Assembly (NCBI RefSeq): GCF_001907675.1
Contig: NZ_MPNT01000042.1
Span: 1-44,947, forward strand
Direction: 5' to 3'
Length of the DNA stretch: 44,947 nucleotides
From: Mycobacterium paraffinicum
Lineage (GTDB): Bacteria > Actinomycetota > Actinomycetes > Mycobacteriales > Mycobacteriaceae
Shown piece by piece: positions 24,791 to 32,859 of this stretch. Under the pieces are notes generated by a model. The model was not told the origin of the DNA. It saw only the letters and a list, made by a program, of their open reading frames with translations, and did not search any database. The translations under genes were made by a program, and so were the position numbers. The first letter of the stretch is position 1; each line of letters starts with the position of its first letter.

Positions 24791-27700
24791 GTGAAGCGGA
24801 AGTTCGCAGTAGTCCTGCCTTTGGTGATGATCCCCGTCGGTGTGGCGACGGCTGGGTGGTTTCTTCATCTCGCGTGGATACCCAATCTTGCGCGCTACAC
24901 ATATGGCGACCGCAGCGCCGCCGTCGCGGATGTCCGAAGCGCTCTGGGCGCCGCGCTCGCCGCCGACCTCCTGTTCATCGGCGGCTACGCGCTGTTTCTG
25001 GGCGGATGCGCCTGGATCTTTCGACTTCGCGCGATCTCAGGATTCGGGCGCGGGCTGTCACGCTACGTGCTTACCGCAGTGGCCGTGACGGTCGCCGCCA
25101 ATGTGATCGAGGACTGCCTGCTTGTCATCACCGCACACATCCCCCAGGTCCCCAAGATCTTGATCACCGCGACCGCGGCGGCCGCGATCGTGAAATGGTG
25201 CGCGGCGCTGCTGGCTCTGGCCGGCGTAGTGGCCGCGCCGGCGATCGGCTTCCGTGAGTTAGCGGCGTGGAGCCGACTGGCGCGGCGGCGACGCAAAGGC
25301 AGAAGACGTGACGTCCTAGGGGCTGTTTCGGCTGACAACTGGTGGGAGCGCGCCCTAGAGGATCCCGAATTGCCCGACATGACCTGGCGCGGACAACATG
25401 CGGCCGAAATGAGTAAAGAGGAATGGAGCTGGGTCGACGCATACAACGTGCCGGGGGCGAATGCCGTGATCGCAAATCGCAAACCCGAGCCAGTGCAGGC
25501 GGTTTGCCTGTCCGGCGGCGGGGTCCGATCGGCATGTGTGGCGATGGGGGCGGTGCAAGTCTTCTCCAAGGCAAAAGCAATTAACCCCGTGACGGGGGAT
25601 GGGACGACGTCGGGTACCCGCAAGGGAACGCTAATCGACACCGTCGACTACGTGATCTCGGTGTCCGGCGGCGGCTACACCGCAGGCGCACGACTGCTGG
25701 CCACCCAACCCACCGTAGACGCGCCCGAGAAGCCCCTGCTTTCAGAACGTTTCGAGGAAGGCTCGGTCGAATTTGACCACTTCCGCAGGGGGGCAAGCTA
25801 TATCGCGGATTCCCCGATCACTCTGATCCGGGCCCTCGCCGAAGTCCTGAAGAACCTCGTCGCCTCGCTTATCACGTTGTTCATCGTGCCGGTCATCGTG
25901 GGGAGTGCGGCCGGGTTCCTGCTGGCCCTGCCCGCCGGCTCCATCGCCGCGCTCGTCCCGGTGCCGAACGACAAGGTCACCGACGCGTTCAAGCATGACA
26001 ATCCGGAAGTGCTGTGGTCGCTGATCAACCACCCGGCGGCATGGTGGGCTTTGGGGCTATTCGCGCTTCTGACTGGGTTTTTCACCGTCTGCGCCACCTT
26101 CGCCGAATGGGCCGGTAACGGCACGCGAAGCGAGTGGTGGCGGGTGCGGATGACGCTGTTATCGCAGGCCAGTGCGGTGTTCGGCCTGCTTATTTTGATG
26201 ATCACTGTGGGCCTGCCTGTGCTTATGCGGCTGTGCACAAAACTGGGGCACAGCGTCGATGCCGGCCAGCGCGGCGGAGTGACGGCGGCGGCCATTACCG
26301 GCGTGATCGGTTTAAATTACTTGACGGCGATCGTCGCGATGGTCTGGAAAAAGGTCAAACTTCCTGGCGATCTGGCGAGGCCATCGTGGTGGAAATCACT
26401 GGTGCCTGTGGGTGTTTGGCAGATTCTCCTGGTCGTGTTCACCCTTGCGGTCTTGCTGGCGGTGTGGCTGATCACCCTGGGCAGCTTCGCGGCGGGCGCG
26501 TTTCAGCAGATGACAGGTGGCGATGGCATCCATCTTGGGGCGATCCCGAACTGGCAATGGTGGCTGGGCGGGCTCGGCGCTCTCGCGCTGTTCATCGGCT
26601 TCGCTGACGTCACGTCGCTCAGCCTGCACCCGTTCTACCGGCGACGGCTGGCGCAAACCTTCGCGGTACGGCGGTTGCCGCTCGGGCCGATGCCCGAAGC
26701 CGGGAGCGACGCACCGCAGGCGTGGCAGGCCCGATGGTACGGCGACGAATGGACCTGGCTCGACCGGAAGGGCCGGGTGCCGGCCGGCGGCCCGCGCTTC
26801 GTATTCGCTGCGGCCGCTACCCTCACCGGACGCGCGCGACCCGCGCCAGGTCTCAACGCCGTCTCGTATGTCCTGTCCGCCGACCATGTCGGCGGTCCGG
26901 ATCTGGGCTGGTTCGACACCGAGAAGTTGATCGCGGAGTGCCCGCCGCGGCTGCAACGGGATTTGACCGTCGAGGCCGCGGTCGCCATCAGCGGAGCGGC
27001 GTTCGCGTCGGCGATGGGCCGCCAGAACAAGGGATTCCAGACGCTGCTCGCCGCCTCCGGCGCTCGGCTTGGCACTTGGCTCCCGAATCCGAACTTTGCC
27101 GCCAAGCTGGCCTGCGCAGCGGCAAAGAACTGCGCCGATCCGGACGATATCGGCAGGCCGTGGCCAAAATCGCTGCCGTCCATCCGCGGGGCCAGCTATT
27201 TCTACCGGGAGCTGTTCGGGATGAACTACGAGGACGCGCGCCTGGTCCAAGTCACCGACGGCGGTCACTACGAGAACCTCGGCCTGGTCGAGGCGTTGCG
27301 GCGGCGCTGTCGGCTCATCTTCTGCATCGACGGCGGGGGCGACACCCCGCCGCTGGCCAGCGGGCTTACCGACGCGATACGCCTGGCCCGCTACGAGCTG
27401 GGCGTCAAAATCCGACTTAGCGAGGACGGTCCCTACAAGGTCGACGACATCGCCCCGGGCACCGGAAAGGTCGACGAGCGCGGGACCTTCGCCAGCCTGA
27501 AACAGCGGGTCACCAAGGGCACGGTGGTGGCTGGCACGATCACCTACCCGCCCGCCGCAGGCCTTCCCGAATGCAAAGGCGTGTTGATAGTCGCCAAAGC
27601 CGTTCTGTGGCAGCGCTGCCCGTACTGGTTGTTGACCTACGCGGCGGCCCAGCCGCAGTTTCCGCACGACCCCACGTCGGATCAGTGGTTCAACGAAGGC

Positions 27701-27823
27701 CAATTCGCGGCTTACACCGAACTCGGGCGCATCATCGCCAAGCAGGCTTTGCAGTGCGCGGAAGACATACAAGAGTACGAACGCAAGAGGCTGAGTGGCA
27801 AAACGCAGGGAGACGACGAATAG
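24791..27823 (+). CDS. Giant patatin-like phospholipase with interrupting membrane domain
   Basis: The 1010-residue protein starts at GTG 24791. Four hydrophobic stretches lie at ~5-27, 52-75, 92-113 and 122-153, then a basic loop. A patatin-type active site follows: oxyanion loop CLSGGGVRSA at 239-248 and nucleophile elbow VISVSGGGY with Ser292. About six more membrane segments come next (~357-390, 418-438, 455-480, 498-519, 540-566, 589-608). The catalytic Asp823 appears only after them, in VTDGGHYENLGLVEALRRR, which matches the patatin DGG/DGA motif. The two halves of the site are thus some 530 residues apart. Patatins are acyl hydrolases acting on lipids; substrate and topology here are unknown. 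It is flanked by the cysteine hydrolase and a sirtuin, and is part of the accessory block. Confidence 0.75.
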   Translation: MKRKFAVVLPLVMIPVGVATAGWFLHLAWIPNLARYTYGDRSAAVADVRSALGAALAADLLFIGGYALFLGGCAWIFRLRAISGFGRGLSRYVLTAVAVTVAANVIEDCLLVITAHIPQVPKILITATAAAAIVKWCAALLALAGVVAAPAIGFRELAAWSRLARRRRKGRRRDVLGAVSADNWWERALEDPELPDMTWRGQHAAEMSKEEWSWVDAYNVPGANAVIANRKPEPVQAVCLSGGGVRSACVAMGAVQVFSKAKAINPVTGDGTTSGTRKGTLIDTVDYVISVSGGGYTAGARLLATQPTVDAPEKPLLSERFEEGSVEFDHFRRGASYIADSPITLIRALAEVLKNLVASLITLFIVPVIVGSAAGFLLALPAGSIAALVPVPNDKVTDAFKHDNPEVLWSLINHPAAWWALGLFALLTGFFTVCATFAEWAGNGTRSEWWRVRMTLLSQASAVFGLLILMITVGLPVLMRLCTKLGHSVDAGQRGGVTAAAITGVIGLNYLTAIVAMVWKKVKLPGDLARPSWWKSLVPVGVWQILLVVFTLAVLLAVWLITLGSFAAGAFQQMTGGDGIHLGAIPNWQWWLGGLGALALFIGFADVTSLSLHPFYRRRLAQTFAVRRLPLGPMPEAGSDAPQAWQARWYGDEWTWLDRKGRVPAGGPRFVFAAAATLTGRARPAPGLNAVSYVLSADHVGGPDLGWFDTEKLIAECPPRLQRDLTVEAAVAISGAAFASAMGRQNKGFQTLLAASGARLGTWLPNPNFAAKLACAAAKNCADPDDIGRPWPKSLPSIRGASYFYRELFGMNYEDARLVQVTDGGHYENLGLVEALRRRCRLIFCIDGGGDTPPLASGLTDAIRLARYELGVKIRLSEDGPYKVDDIAPGTGKVDERGTFASLKQRVTKGTVVAGTITYPPAAGLPECKGVLIVAKAVLWQRCPYWLLTYAAAQPQFPHDPTSDQWFNEGQFAAYTELGRIIAKQALQCAEDIQEYERKRLSGKTQGDDE

Positions 27824-27874
27824 CCCACCACATCCTCTTATGGCGCGTCGTCGACGACCCGTACTCTCGAACAG

Positions 27875-28723
27875 ATGACCGCCGACCGCGCCGAATCGCC
27901 GGAGCTGGTCGCGTTGCTGGCCGGTCGTCGGATCGCGGTGCTGACGGGCGCCGGCCTGTCGACCGACTCGGGTATTCCCGACTACCGCGGGCCCGATTCG
28001 CCGCCCAGCAATCCCATGACGATCCGCCAGTTCACCTCGGATCCGGTATTCCGGCAGCGCTACTGGGCGCGCAACCACGTCGGCTGGCGACACATGGACG
28101 ACACGCTGCCCAACGCCGGACACCGGGCGCTGGCCGCGCTCGAGCGCGCTTCGGTGGTGAGCGGGGTGATCACCCAGAACGTCGACCTGCTGCACACCAA
28201 GGCCGGCAGCGCCAACGTCGTCAACCTGCACGGCACCTTTGCGCGGGTGGTTTGCCTCGGGTGCGGATACACCATGGGCCGCGCTGCGCTGGCCGATCAG
28301 CTGGAAGCGCTCAACCCGGGATTCATCGAACGCGCCGAAGCGGTCGGCGGTCTGGCGGTCGCCCCGGACGCCGACGCCGTCGTCGCCGACACCGCCTCGT
28401 TCCGCTATCTCGACTGCCCGAACTGCGCCGGCATGCTCAAACCGGACATCGTCTACTTCGGTGAGAGCGTGGCCAAAGCCGTTGTCGACCAAGCGTATTC
28501 ACTGGTGGACGAGGCCGACGCGCTGCTGGTCGCCGGTTCCTCGCTTACGGTGTTCTCCGGCTACCGGTTCGTGCGCCACGCCGCCGCGCTCGGCACGCCG
28601 ATCGCCATCGTCAACCGCGGCCCCACCCGCGGGGATGACCTGGCCACCGTCAAGGTCGACGGCGGCTGCTCCGAGCTGCTGACCTTGCTCGTTGACGAGT
28701 TATCGCCGCTGGCAATCCTTTAG
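27875..28723 (+). CDS. Sirtuin, NAD-dependent protein deacylase (SIR2 family)
   Basis: The 282-residue protein is a complete sirtuin. The NAD-binding signature is TGAGLSTDSGIPDYRG at ~24-39, TQNVD at 100-104, catalytic His119 in LHG, and a zinc ribbon with Cys127, Cys130, Cys181 and Cys184. GSSLTVFSGYRF and NRGPTRGDD complete the NAD pocket. Sequence style is close to class II (SIRT4-like) sirtuins. It removes acyl groups from lysines with NAD+ as co-substrate. ATG 27875 follows the patatin gene by 51 nt. Its TAG overlaps the P450 stop on the other strand by 4 nt. The intact zinc ribbon argues for a housekeeping deacylase rather than the NADase-type SIR2 of phage defence. Confidence 0.88.
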   Translation: MTADRAESPELVALLAGRRIAVLTGAGLSTDSGIPDYRGPDSPPSNPMTIRQFTSDPVFRQRYWARNHVGWRHMDDTLPNAGHRALAALERASVVSGVITQNVDLLHTKAGSANVVNLHGTFARVVCLGCGYTMGRAALADQLEALNPGFIERAEAVGGLAVAPDADAVVADTASFRYLDCPNCAGMLKPDIVYFGESVAKAVVDQAYSLVDEADALLVAGSSLTVFSGYRFVRHAAALGTPIAIVNRGPTRGDDLATVKVDGGCSELLTLLVDELSPLAIL

Positions 28724-29997
28724 AACGTGCACGGCATGCTGCGGATGGCGTGGACGAAATTGCCCGCCACGTAGGAGGGATCGCCCGCCTGAATGTCCGG
28801 CAGCTGCCGCAACAGCTCCCCGAAGATGGCCCGCAACTGCGCCCTGGCCACATGCGCCCCGAGGCAGAAGTGCAGGCCGCCGCCGCCGAAGCCGACGTGC
28901 GGGTTGGGGCTGCGGCTCAGGTCCAATCGCTCGGGATGGTCGAACACCTCGGTGTCCCAATTGCCGGACGGATAGAACATCACCACCTTCTCCCCCGCCC
29001 GGATCGTCTGGTCACCTAGCTCGAAATCCGTTGCCGCCGTGCGGCGGAAGGTCATGACGGGACTGGCCCAGCGGACGAATTCCTCGATGGCCGTTCCTAT
29101 CCGGTTGTCGAAATCCTCCATCAGCCAGGCTCTTTGATCTCCGAAGTCGGTCAGAGCTTTGATCGCGTGACTGGTGGTCTGACGGGTGGTGTCGTTGCCC
29201 GCCACGGAAAGCAGCACGAAGAAGGCGGCCACCTCCGCATCAGTCAGCCGGTCACCGTCGACCTCGGCGTTCACCAGGCCGCTGAACAGGTCGTCGCCAG
29301 GATGGTCGCGGCGCTCGGCGGCCAATGCGCCGGCGATTTGGTGCAGATACCCCTGGTTCTCCAGCAGAACCTCCAGCGGGTGGCGACCGTCGAGGTAAAT
29401 GGGGTCGGCCCAGGACACCAGCGCGTCGGCGGCGTGCGCCACCCGCTCCCGCTCCGAATCCGGGATGCCCACCATGTCCGACAGGGTGCGGATCGGCAGT
29501 TGCTTGGCGCAGTGCTCGACGAAGTCCGCGCCGCTGCCGGCCGCGCGCAGCTCTTCGACGATCGCCCTCGCGTTCGCCCTGATCGAGTCCTCGACGCGGC
29601 GGATCTGGCGTGGGGTGAACGCGGCGCTGACCAGTTTGCGCAGTTTGGTGTGCCGCGGCGGGTCCATCGCCAGGAACGACTGGGACGCTTCGAGCAGTTC
29701 CACGGGGATGTTCTCGAACATCACGCCCTGGCCCGACAGAAACACCTCGTTGTTGCGGCTGACGGTGGCGATGTCGGCCCTCCGGGTGACCGCCCAATAG
29801 CCCGGATCGGCGGGATCGGGCATCAGCGCGTCCTCGACCGGCGGGTGCCAGCTCACCGGCCGCTCGGCCCGCAACACCGCGAACGAACGTTCCCGCTCGG
29901 CCGCCGTCGTCGACCAAAACGCGCGCGAGGACAGGTCGATGGGGTCGTAGGGGCGACCAGGCTTTTCGCGGCCCGACGTCCCGGTCAGCACGGTCAT
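28720..29997 (-). CDS. Cytochrome P450 (CYP125/CYP142-like by motif)
   Basis: The 425-residue P450 has the I-helix oxygen-binding motif VAGNDTTR, the K-helix ExxR as EEFVR, and the heme loop FGGGGLHFCLGAH with axial ligand Cys378. The NWDTEVF and PHVGFGGGGLHFCLG strings resemble mycobacterial CYP125, CYP142 and CYP124, which oxidise sterol side chains or methyl-branched lipids; the true substrate is not deducible. ATG 29997 follows a GGAGGATCGCC ribosome site; an in-frame ATG at 30045 lies inside the operator region and is rejected. It is divergent from the TetR gene with operator-like palindromes between them, so TetR control is likely. No ferredoxin is adjacent. Confidence 0.88.
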   Translation of the reverse strand: MTVLTGTSGREKPGRPYDPIDLSSRAFWSTTAAERERSFAVLRAERPVSWHPPVEDALMPDPADPGYWAVTRRADIATVSRNNEVFLSGQGVMFENIPVELLEASQSFLAMDPPRHTKLRKLVSAAFTPRQIRRVEDSIRANARAIVEELRAAGSGADFVEHCAKQLPIRTLSDMVGIPDSERERVAHAADALVSWADPIYLDGRHPLEVLLENQGYLHQIAGALAAERRDHPGDDLFSGLVNAEVDGDRLTDAEVAAFFVLLSVAGNDTTRQTTSHAIKALTDFGDQRAWLMEDFDNRIGTAIEEFVRWASPVMTFRRTAATDFELGDQTIRAGEKVVMFYPSGNWDTEVFDHPERLDLSRSPNPHVGFGGGGLHFCLGAHVARAQLRAIFGELLRQLPDIQAGDPSYVAGNFVHAIRSMPCTF

Positions 29998-30040
29998 GGC
30001 GATCCTCCGTTGGATATGACCTCGGTCACAGACTCCCCGC

Positions 30041-30067
30041 GACACTATTCCTAGACATAGTGTCTAG
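30041..30067. promoter_or_regulatory. Overlapping palindromes in the P450/TetR divergent promoter, candidate TetR operator
   Basis: CTAGACA-TAG-TGTCTAG at 30051-30067 is a perfect 17-bp inverted repeat with 7-bp arms. GACACTAT (30041-30048) and ATAGTGTC (30057-30064) form another perfect 8-bp pair overlapping it. The site lies 44 nt upstream of the P450 start and 34 nt upstream of the TetR gene, where TetR-family operators usually sit. It probably represses both genes; ligand unknown. Confidence 0.65.
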
Positions 30068-30100
30068 TCAAGCTGTCCAATAGCGTTCTATGCTGGAGAA

Positions 30101-30751
30101 ATGCCATCGGTCACCCGAAAGCCGCAGGCCAACCGCGAACAGGAGCGGCAGCAGCGCAGAGAACAGATCGAACGCCGACTGCTGGACGCCACCGAGCGAC
30201 TGATGCGCGACGGTGCCAGTTTCACCGAGCTCAGCGTGGACCGGCTGTCGAGCGCGGCCGACATCTCGCGCGCGAGCTTCTACATCTACTTCGAGGACAA
30301 GGGGCACCTGCTGCGCCGCCTGGCCAACCAGGTGTTCGCCGACCTCGCCGACAGCGCGGACCGCTGGTGGCGCGTGGCCGGGCGGCACGATCCCGGTGAC
30401 GTCCGCGCCGCGATGGACGGCATCATCGCCAGCTATCGGCGTCACCAACCGGTGTTGGTCGCCCTCAACGAGATGGCCGGCTACGATCCGCTGGTCGCGG
30501 CGACCTACCGCAACCTGTTGACCGCCGTCACCGGGCGGATGACCCGGGTGATCGAAGACGGTCAAGCCGATGGCTCGATCCGGCCGGAGTTACCCGCGGC
30601 CACCACCGCCAGCGCGCTGACGTGGATGGTCGAGCGGGCGTGCCAGCAGAATCTGCCGACCGCGCCCGCCGGCTACGACGGCGAACTGGCCGACACGCTG
30701 GCCGAGATCGTGTGGGCCACGCTGTATCTCAAGCCGACCACGGCCCGGTGA
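30101..30751 (+). CDS. TetR family transcriptional regulator
   Basis: The 216-residue protein has an N-terminal TetR helix-turn-helix, FTELSVDRLSSAADISRASFYIYF, at ~39-63, followed by EDKGHLLRRL and an all-helical ligand domain. The style resembles EthR and other mycobacterial repressors of monooxygenase genes. ATG 30101 starts the protein directly. The divergent P450 and the palindromes at 30041-30067 make autoregulation and control of the P450 likely. The ligand cannot be inferred. Confidence 0.88.
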   Translation: MPSVTRKPQANREQERQQRREQIERRLLDATERLMRDGASFTELSVDRLSSAADISRASFYIYFEDKGHLLRRLANQVFADLADSADRWWRVAGRHDPGDVRAAMDGIIASYRRHQPVLVALNEMAGYDPLVAATYRNLLTAVTGRMTRVIEDGQADGSIRPELPAATTASALTWMVERACQQNLPTAPAGYDGELADTLAEIVWATLYLKPTTAR

Positions 30752-30777
30752 TGCACCGGTGGTGTGACCAAGCCGAT

Positions 30778-30797
30778 ATAGTTAGGACCCTAACTAT
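30778..30797. promoter_or_regulatory. Perfect 20-bp palindrome upstream of the OhrR-like gene
   Basis: ATAGTTAGGACCCTAACTAT has perfect 9-bp arms and a 2-nt centre. It ends 17 nt before the GTG of the MarR/OhrR gene, overlapping where its promoter or ribosome site should lie. MarR-family operators have this size and symmetry, so autorepression is the simplest reading. Confidence 0.75.
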
Positions 30798-30814
30798 TCG
30801 CTTACCATGCAATT

Positions 30815-31306
30815 GTGGCGCCGCTGACCGCACCGGAGATCGACCCGCTTTCCCTCGAACAGCAGGTCTGCTTCGCGCTGAGCGTGACCAACCGCGCCGT
30901 TTTGGCGGTCTACCGGCCGCTCTTGGAGCCGTTGGGGCTGACGCACCCCCAGTACCTGGTGATGCTGACCCTCTGGGATCACCAGAAGGCGCCCGAGGCA
31001 CGACGGAAACCGCTGTCGGTCAAGGACATTGCCGCCACATTGCAGATGGATTCGGCCACCCTGTCACCGATGCTCAAGCGCCTGGAGGCGCTCGGCCTGA
31101 TCACCCGCACCCGAAGCGCCGTCGACGAGCGCACCACCGAGGTGAAACTCACCGAAAGCGGCACCGCCCTGCGTCGACGTGCGCTGAAGATTCCGCCCGC
31201 CGTGGTCGAGCGCCTCGGCGTCGACATCGATGAGCTTCAACACCTGCACCGAGTGCTCACCCGCATCAACACGGCCGCCCTGGCAGCGGGCGCATTACAA
31301 TCCTGA
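30815..31306 (+). CDS. MarR family regulator, OhrR-like with sensing cysteine
   Basis: The 163-residue winged-helix protein begins with an OhrR-like block, LEQQVCFALSVTNRAVLAVYRPLLEPLGLTHPQYLVM when read across residues ~14-50. Cys19 sits where OhrR carries its peroxide-reactive cysteine. The wing and recognition region (VKDIAATLQMDSATLSPMLKRLEALGLITR) is intact. OhrR proteins sense organic hydroperoxides and repress an ohr peroxidase gene; no ohr is present here, and the following gene is a DUF5313 protein. The start is GTG 30815. A perfect palindrome lies immediately upstream, which supports autoregulation. Confidence 0.82.
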   Translation: MAPLTAPEIDPLSLEQQVCFALSVTNRAVLAVYRPLLEPLGLTHPQYLVMLTLWDHQKAPEARRKPLSVKDIAATLQMDSATLSPMLKRLEALGLITRTRSAVDERTTEVKLTESGTALRRRALKIPPAVVERLGVDIDELQHLHRVLTRINTAALAAGALQS

Positions 31307-31330
31307 TCCGTCCGCCCAGTAGGAGCCACC

Positions 31331-31750
31331 ATGACCGACACCAAACCGAACGTCTGGCAATACATCGCCTACTCGTACGGTCGATGCCTGCCCAGCTCGA
31401 TGCGCACCTGGGTGGCCAACGACCTGGCCGGCCCCGGAGCCGTACGCAGGCACATGATTCGCTGGGCCATCCCGCCGCTGTTCGTTCTCGCGCCTTTCTG
31501 GCTGCTCCCCGCGTCGTTGTATGTGCACACCGAGATGACGGCGCCGCTCTACATCTGGGCGCTGCTGATCTCGCTTGCGCTGAACAAGGTTTGGCGACGG
31601 CACCGGCTGGCCCAGCATGGCCTCGACCCGAATCTGGTCGATGTGATCAAGAACAGGAAGCAAGCGAAGATGCATGAGGACTACGCCCGCCGTTTCGGGC
31701 CGCGTCCCGAGTCGGCGGCCTGGCAGGACAACAGCAACCCGTTCAGCTAG
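31331..31750 (+). CDS. DUF5313 family small membrane protein
   Basis: The 139-residue protein has two hydrophobic helices (WAIPPLFVLAPFWLLPASLYV and PLYIWALLISLALNKV) and a charged C-terminal tail (KNRKQAKMHEDYARRFGPRPES). It matches the mycobacterial DUF5313 type. A TAGGAG ribosome site precedes ATG 31331, 24 nt after the OhrR-like gene, so it may be co-transcribed and under the same palindromic operator. It converges on proB with a 5-nt gap and no obvious terminator. Function unknown. Confidence 0.7.
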   Translation: MTDTKPNVWQYIAYSYGRCLPSSMRTWVANDLAGPGAVRRHMIRWAIPPLFVLAPFWLLPASLYVHTEMTAPLYIWALLISLALNKVWRRHRLAQHGLDPNLVDVIKNRKQAKMHEDYARRFGPRPESAAWQDNSNPFS

Positions 31751-31755
31751 CCGCC

Positions 31756-32859
31756 CTACACCGCCACGAGGTCGTCGGCGTGCACCGCGGGCCGACGGAG
31801 TTCGCCCGGCAGCTCTGTGGTTGACCGGCCCATCATGGTCGCCAGTTCGGTGGCGTCATAGGCCACCACGCCCCGGGCCACCATGGCGGCGTCCGGGCCG
31901 CGCAATTCGACGACGTCTCCGGCGTAGAACCGGCCCGATACGGCGGTGATCCCGGCCGCCAACAGCGAACGACGCTGGTCCACCACCGCGCGTACCGCAC
32001 CCTCGTCGAGCGTCAGCGCGCCGGCCGCTTCGGCGGCATAGCGCAGCCAGAACCGGCGGGCGGACATCCGGGCGGGCCGTGCGGCAAAGACCGTGCCGAC
32101 CGAGGCATCGGTGAGCGCGGCGGCGGCGTCGGACGCCGCGGCCAGCAGCACCGGCACCCCGGCATCGGCGGCCAACAATGCCGACGACATCTTGGACGCC
32201 ATTCCTCCGGTTCCAAGGTCGCCGCCCGGGCCGGCGACCACACCGGCCAGATCCGCCGCGCCCGATACTTCCTCGATGAATCGGGCGCCCTTGGTTTTTC
32301 GGGGATCGGAGTCGTACAGCCCGTCGATGTCGGAAAGCAGCACCAGGGCTTCGGCGCCGACCAGATGTGCCACCAGCGCCGACAACCGATCGTTGTCGCC
32401 GAACCGGATCTCGTTGGTGGCCACCGTGTCGTTCTCGTTGACGATTGCCACCGCGTGCAGGGTCCGCAGCCGGTCCAGGGTGCGCTGGGCGTTCGTGTGC
32501 TGGGCCCGCATGGAGATGTCGTGCGCGGTCAGCAACACCTGCCCCACCGTGCGGCCGTACCGGGCGAACGCCGCGCTCCACGCGTTCACCAGCGCGACCT
32601 GCCCGACGCTGGCCGCGGCCTGCTTGGTCGCCAGATCCTTGGGGCGGCGGGTCAATCCGAGCGGCTCGATGCCCGCCGCGATGGCGCCCGACGAGACGAT
32701 GACGACGTCGGTGCCCGCCTTCATGCGCGACTCGATGGCGTCGGCCAGGCCGGCCAGCCGTCCGGCGTCGAACACCCCGGAGTCTGTTGTCAGCGCGTTG
32801 GTCCCGATCTTGACCACCAGGCTGCGCGCCGTCCGGATCGCCTCACGATGCGCGGTCAC
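31756..32859 (-). CDS. proB: Glutamate 5-kinase ProB
   Basis: The 367-residue enzyme phosphorylates glutamate in the first step of proline synthesis. The amino acid kinase domain shows [11 protein letters not shown] at ~14-24, [29 protein letters not shown] and [15 protein letters not shown]-terminal PUA domain follows from about residue 275 ([29 protein letters not shown]). The start at 32859 overlaps the obg stop by 4 nt, so proB belongs to the rplU-rpmA-obg-proB transcript. ProA, the next enzyme, is 16 kb away. Confidence 0.95.
   Translation of the reverse strand: MTAHREAIRTARSLVVKIGTNALTTDSGVFDAGRLAGLADAIESRMKAGTDVVIVSSGAIAAGIEPLGLTRRPKDLATKQAAASVGQVALVNAWSAAFARYGRTVGQVLLTAHDISMRAQHTNAQRTLDRLRTLHAVAIVNENDTVATNEIRFGDNDRLSALVAHLVGAEALVLLSDIDGLYDSDPRKTKGARFIEEVSGAADLAGVVAGPGGDLGTGGMASKMSSALLAADAGVPVLLAAASDAAAALTDASVGTVFAARPARMSARRFWLRYAAEAAGALTLDEGAVRAVVDQRRSLLAAGITAVSGRFYAGDVVELRGPDAAMVARGVVAYDATELATMMGRSTTELPGELRRPAVHADDLVAV

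Noticed and set aside
26396..28492. 698-codon minus-strand open frame opposite the patatin-like and sirtuin genes
   Set aside because: It spans two real genes on the other strand, has shadow-type composition and no motifs.
24791..28723. Patatin plus SIR2 as an anti-phage defence island
   Set aside because: The sirtuin has the full zinc ribbon of protein deacylases and no defence-type fusion; no CD-NTase, Argonaute or TIR gene is nearby; the patatin lacks features of CBASS CapV effectors.
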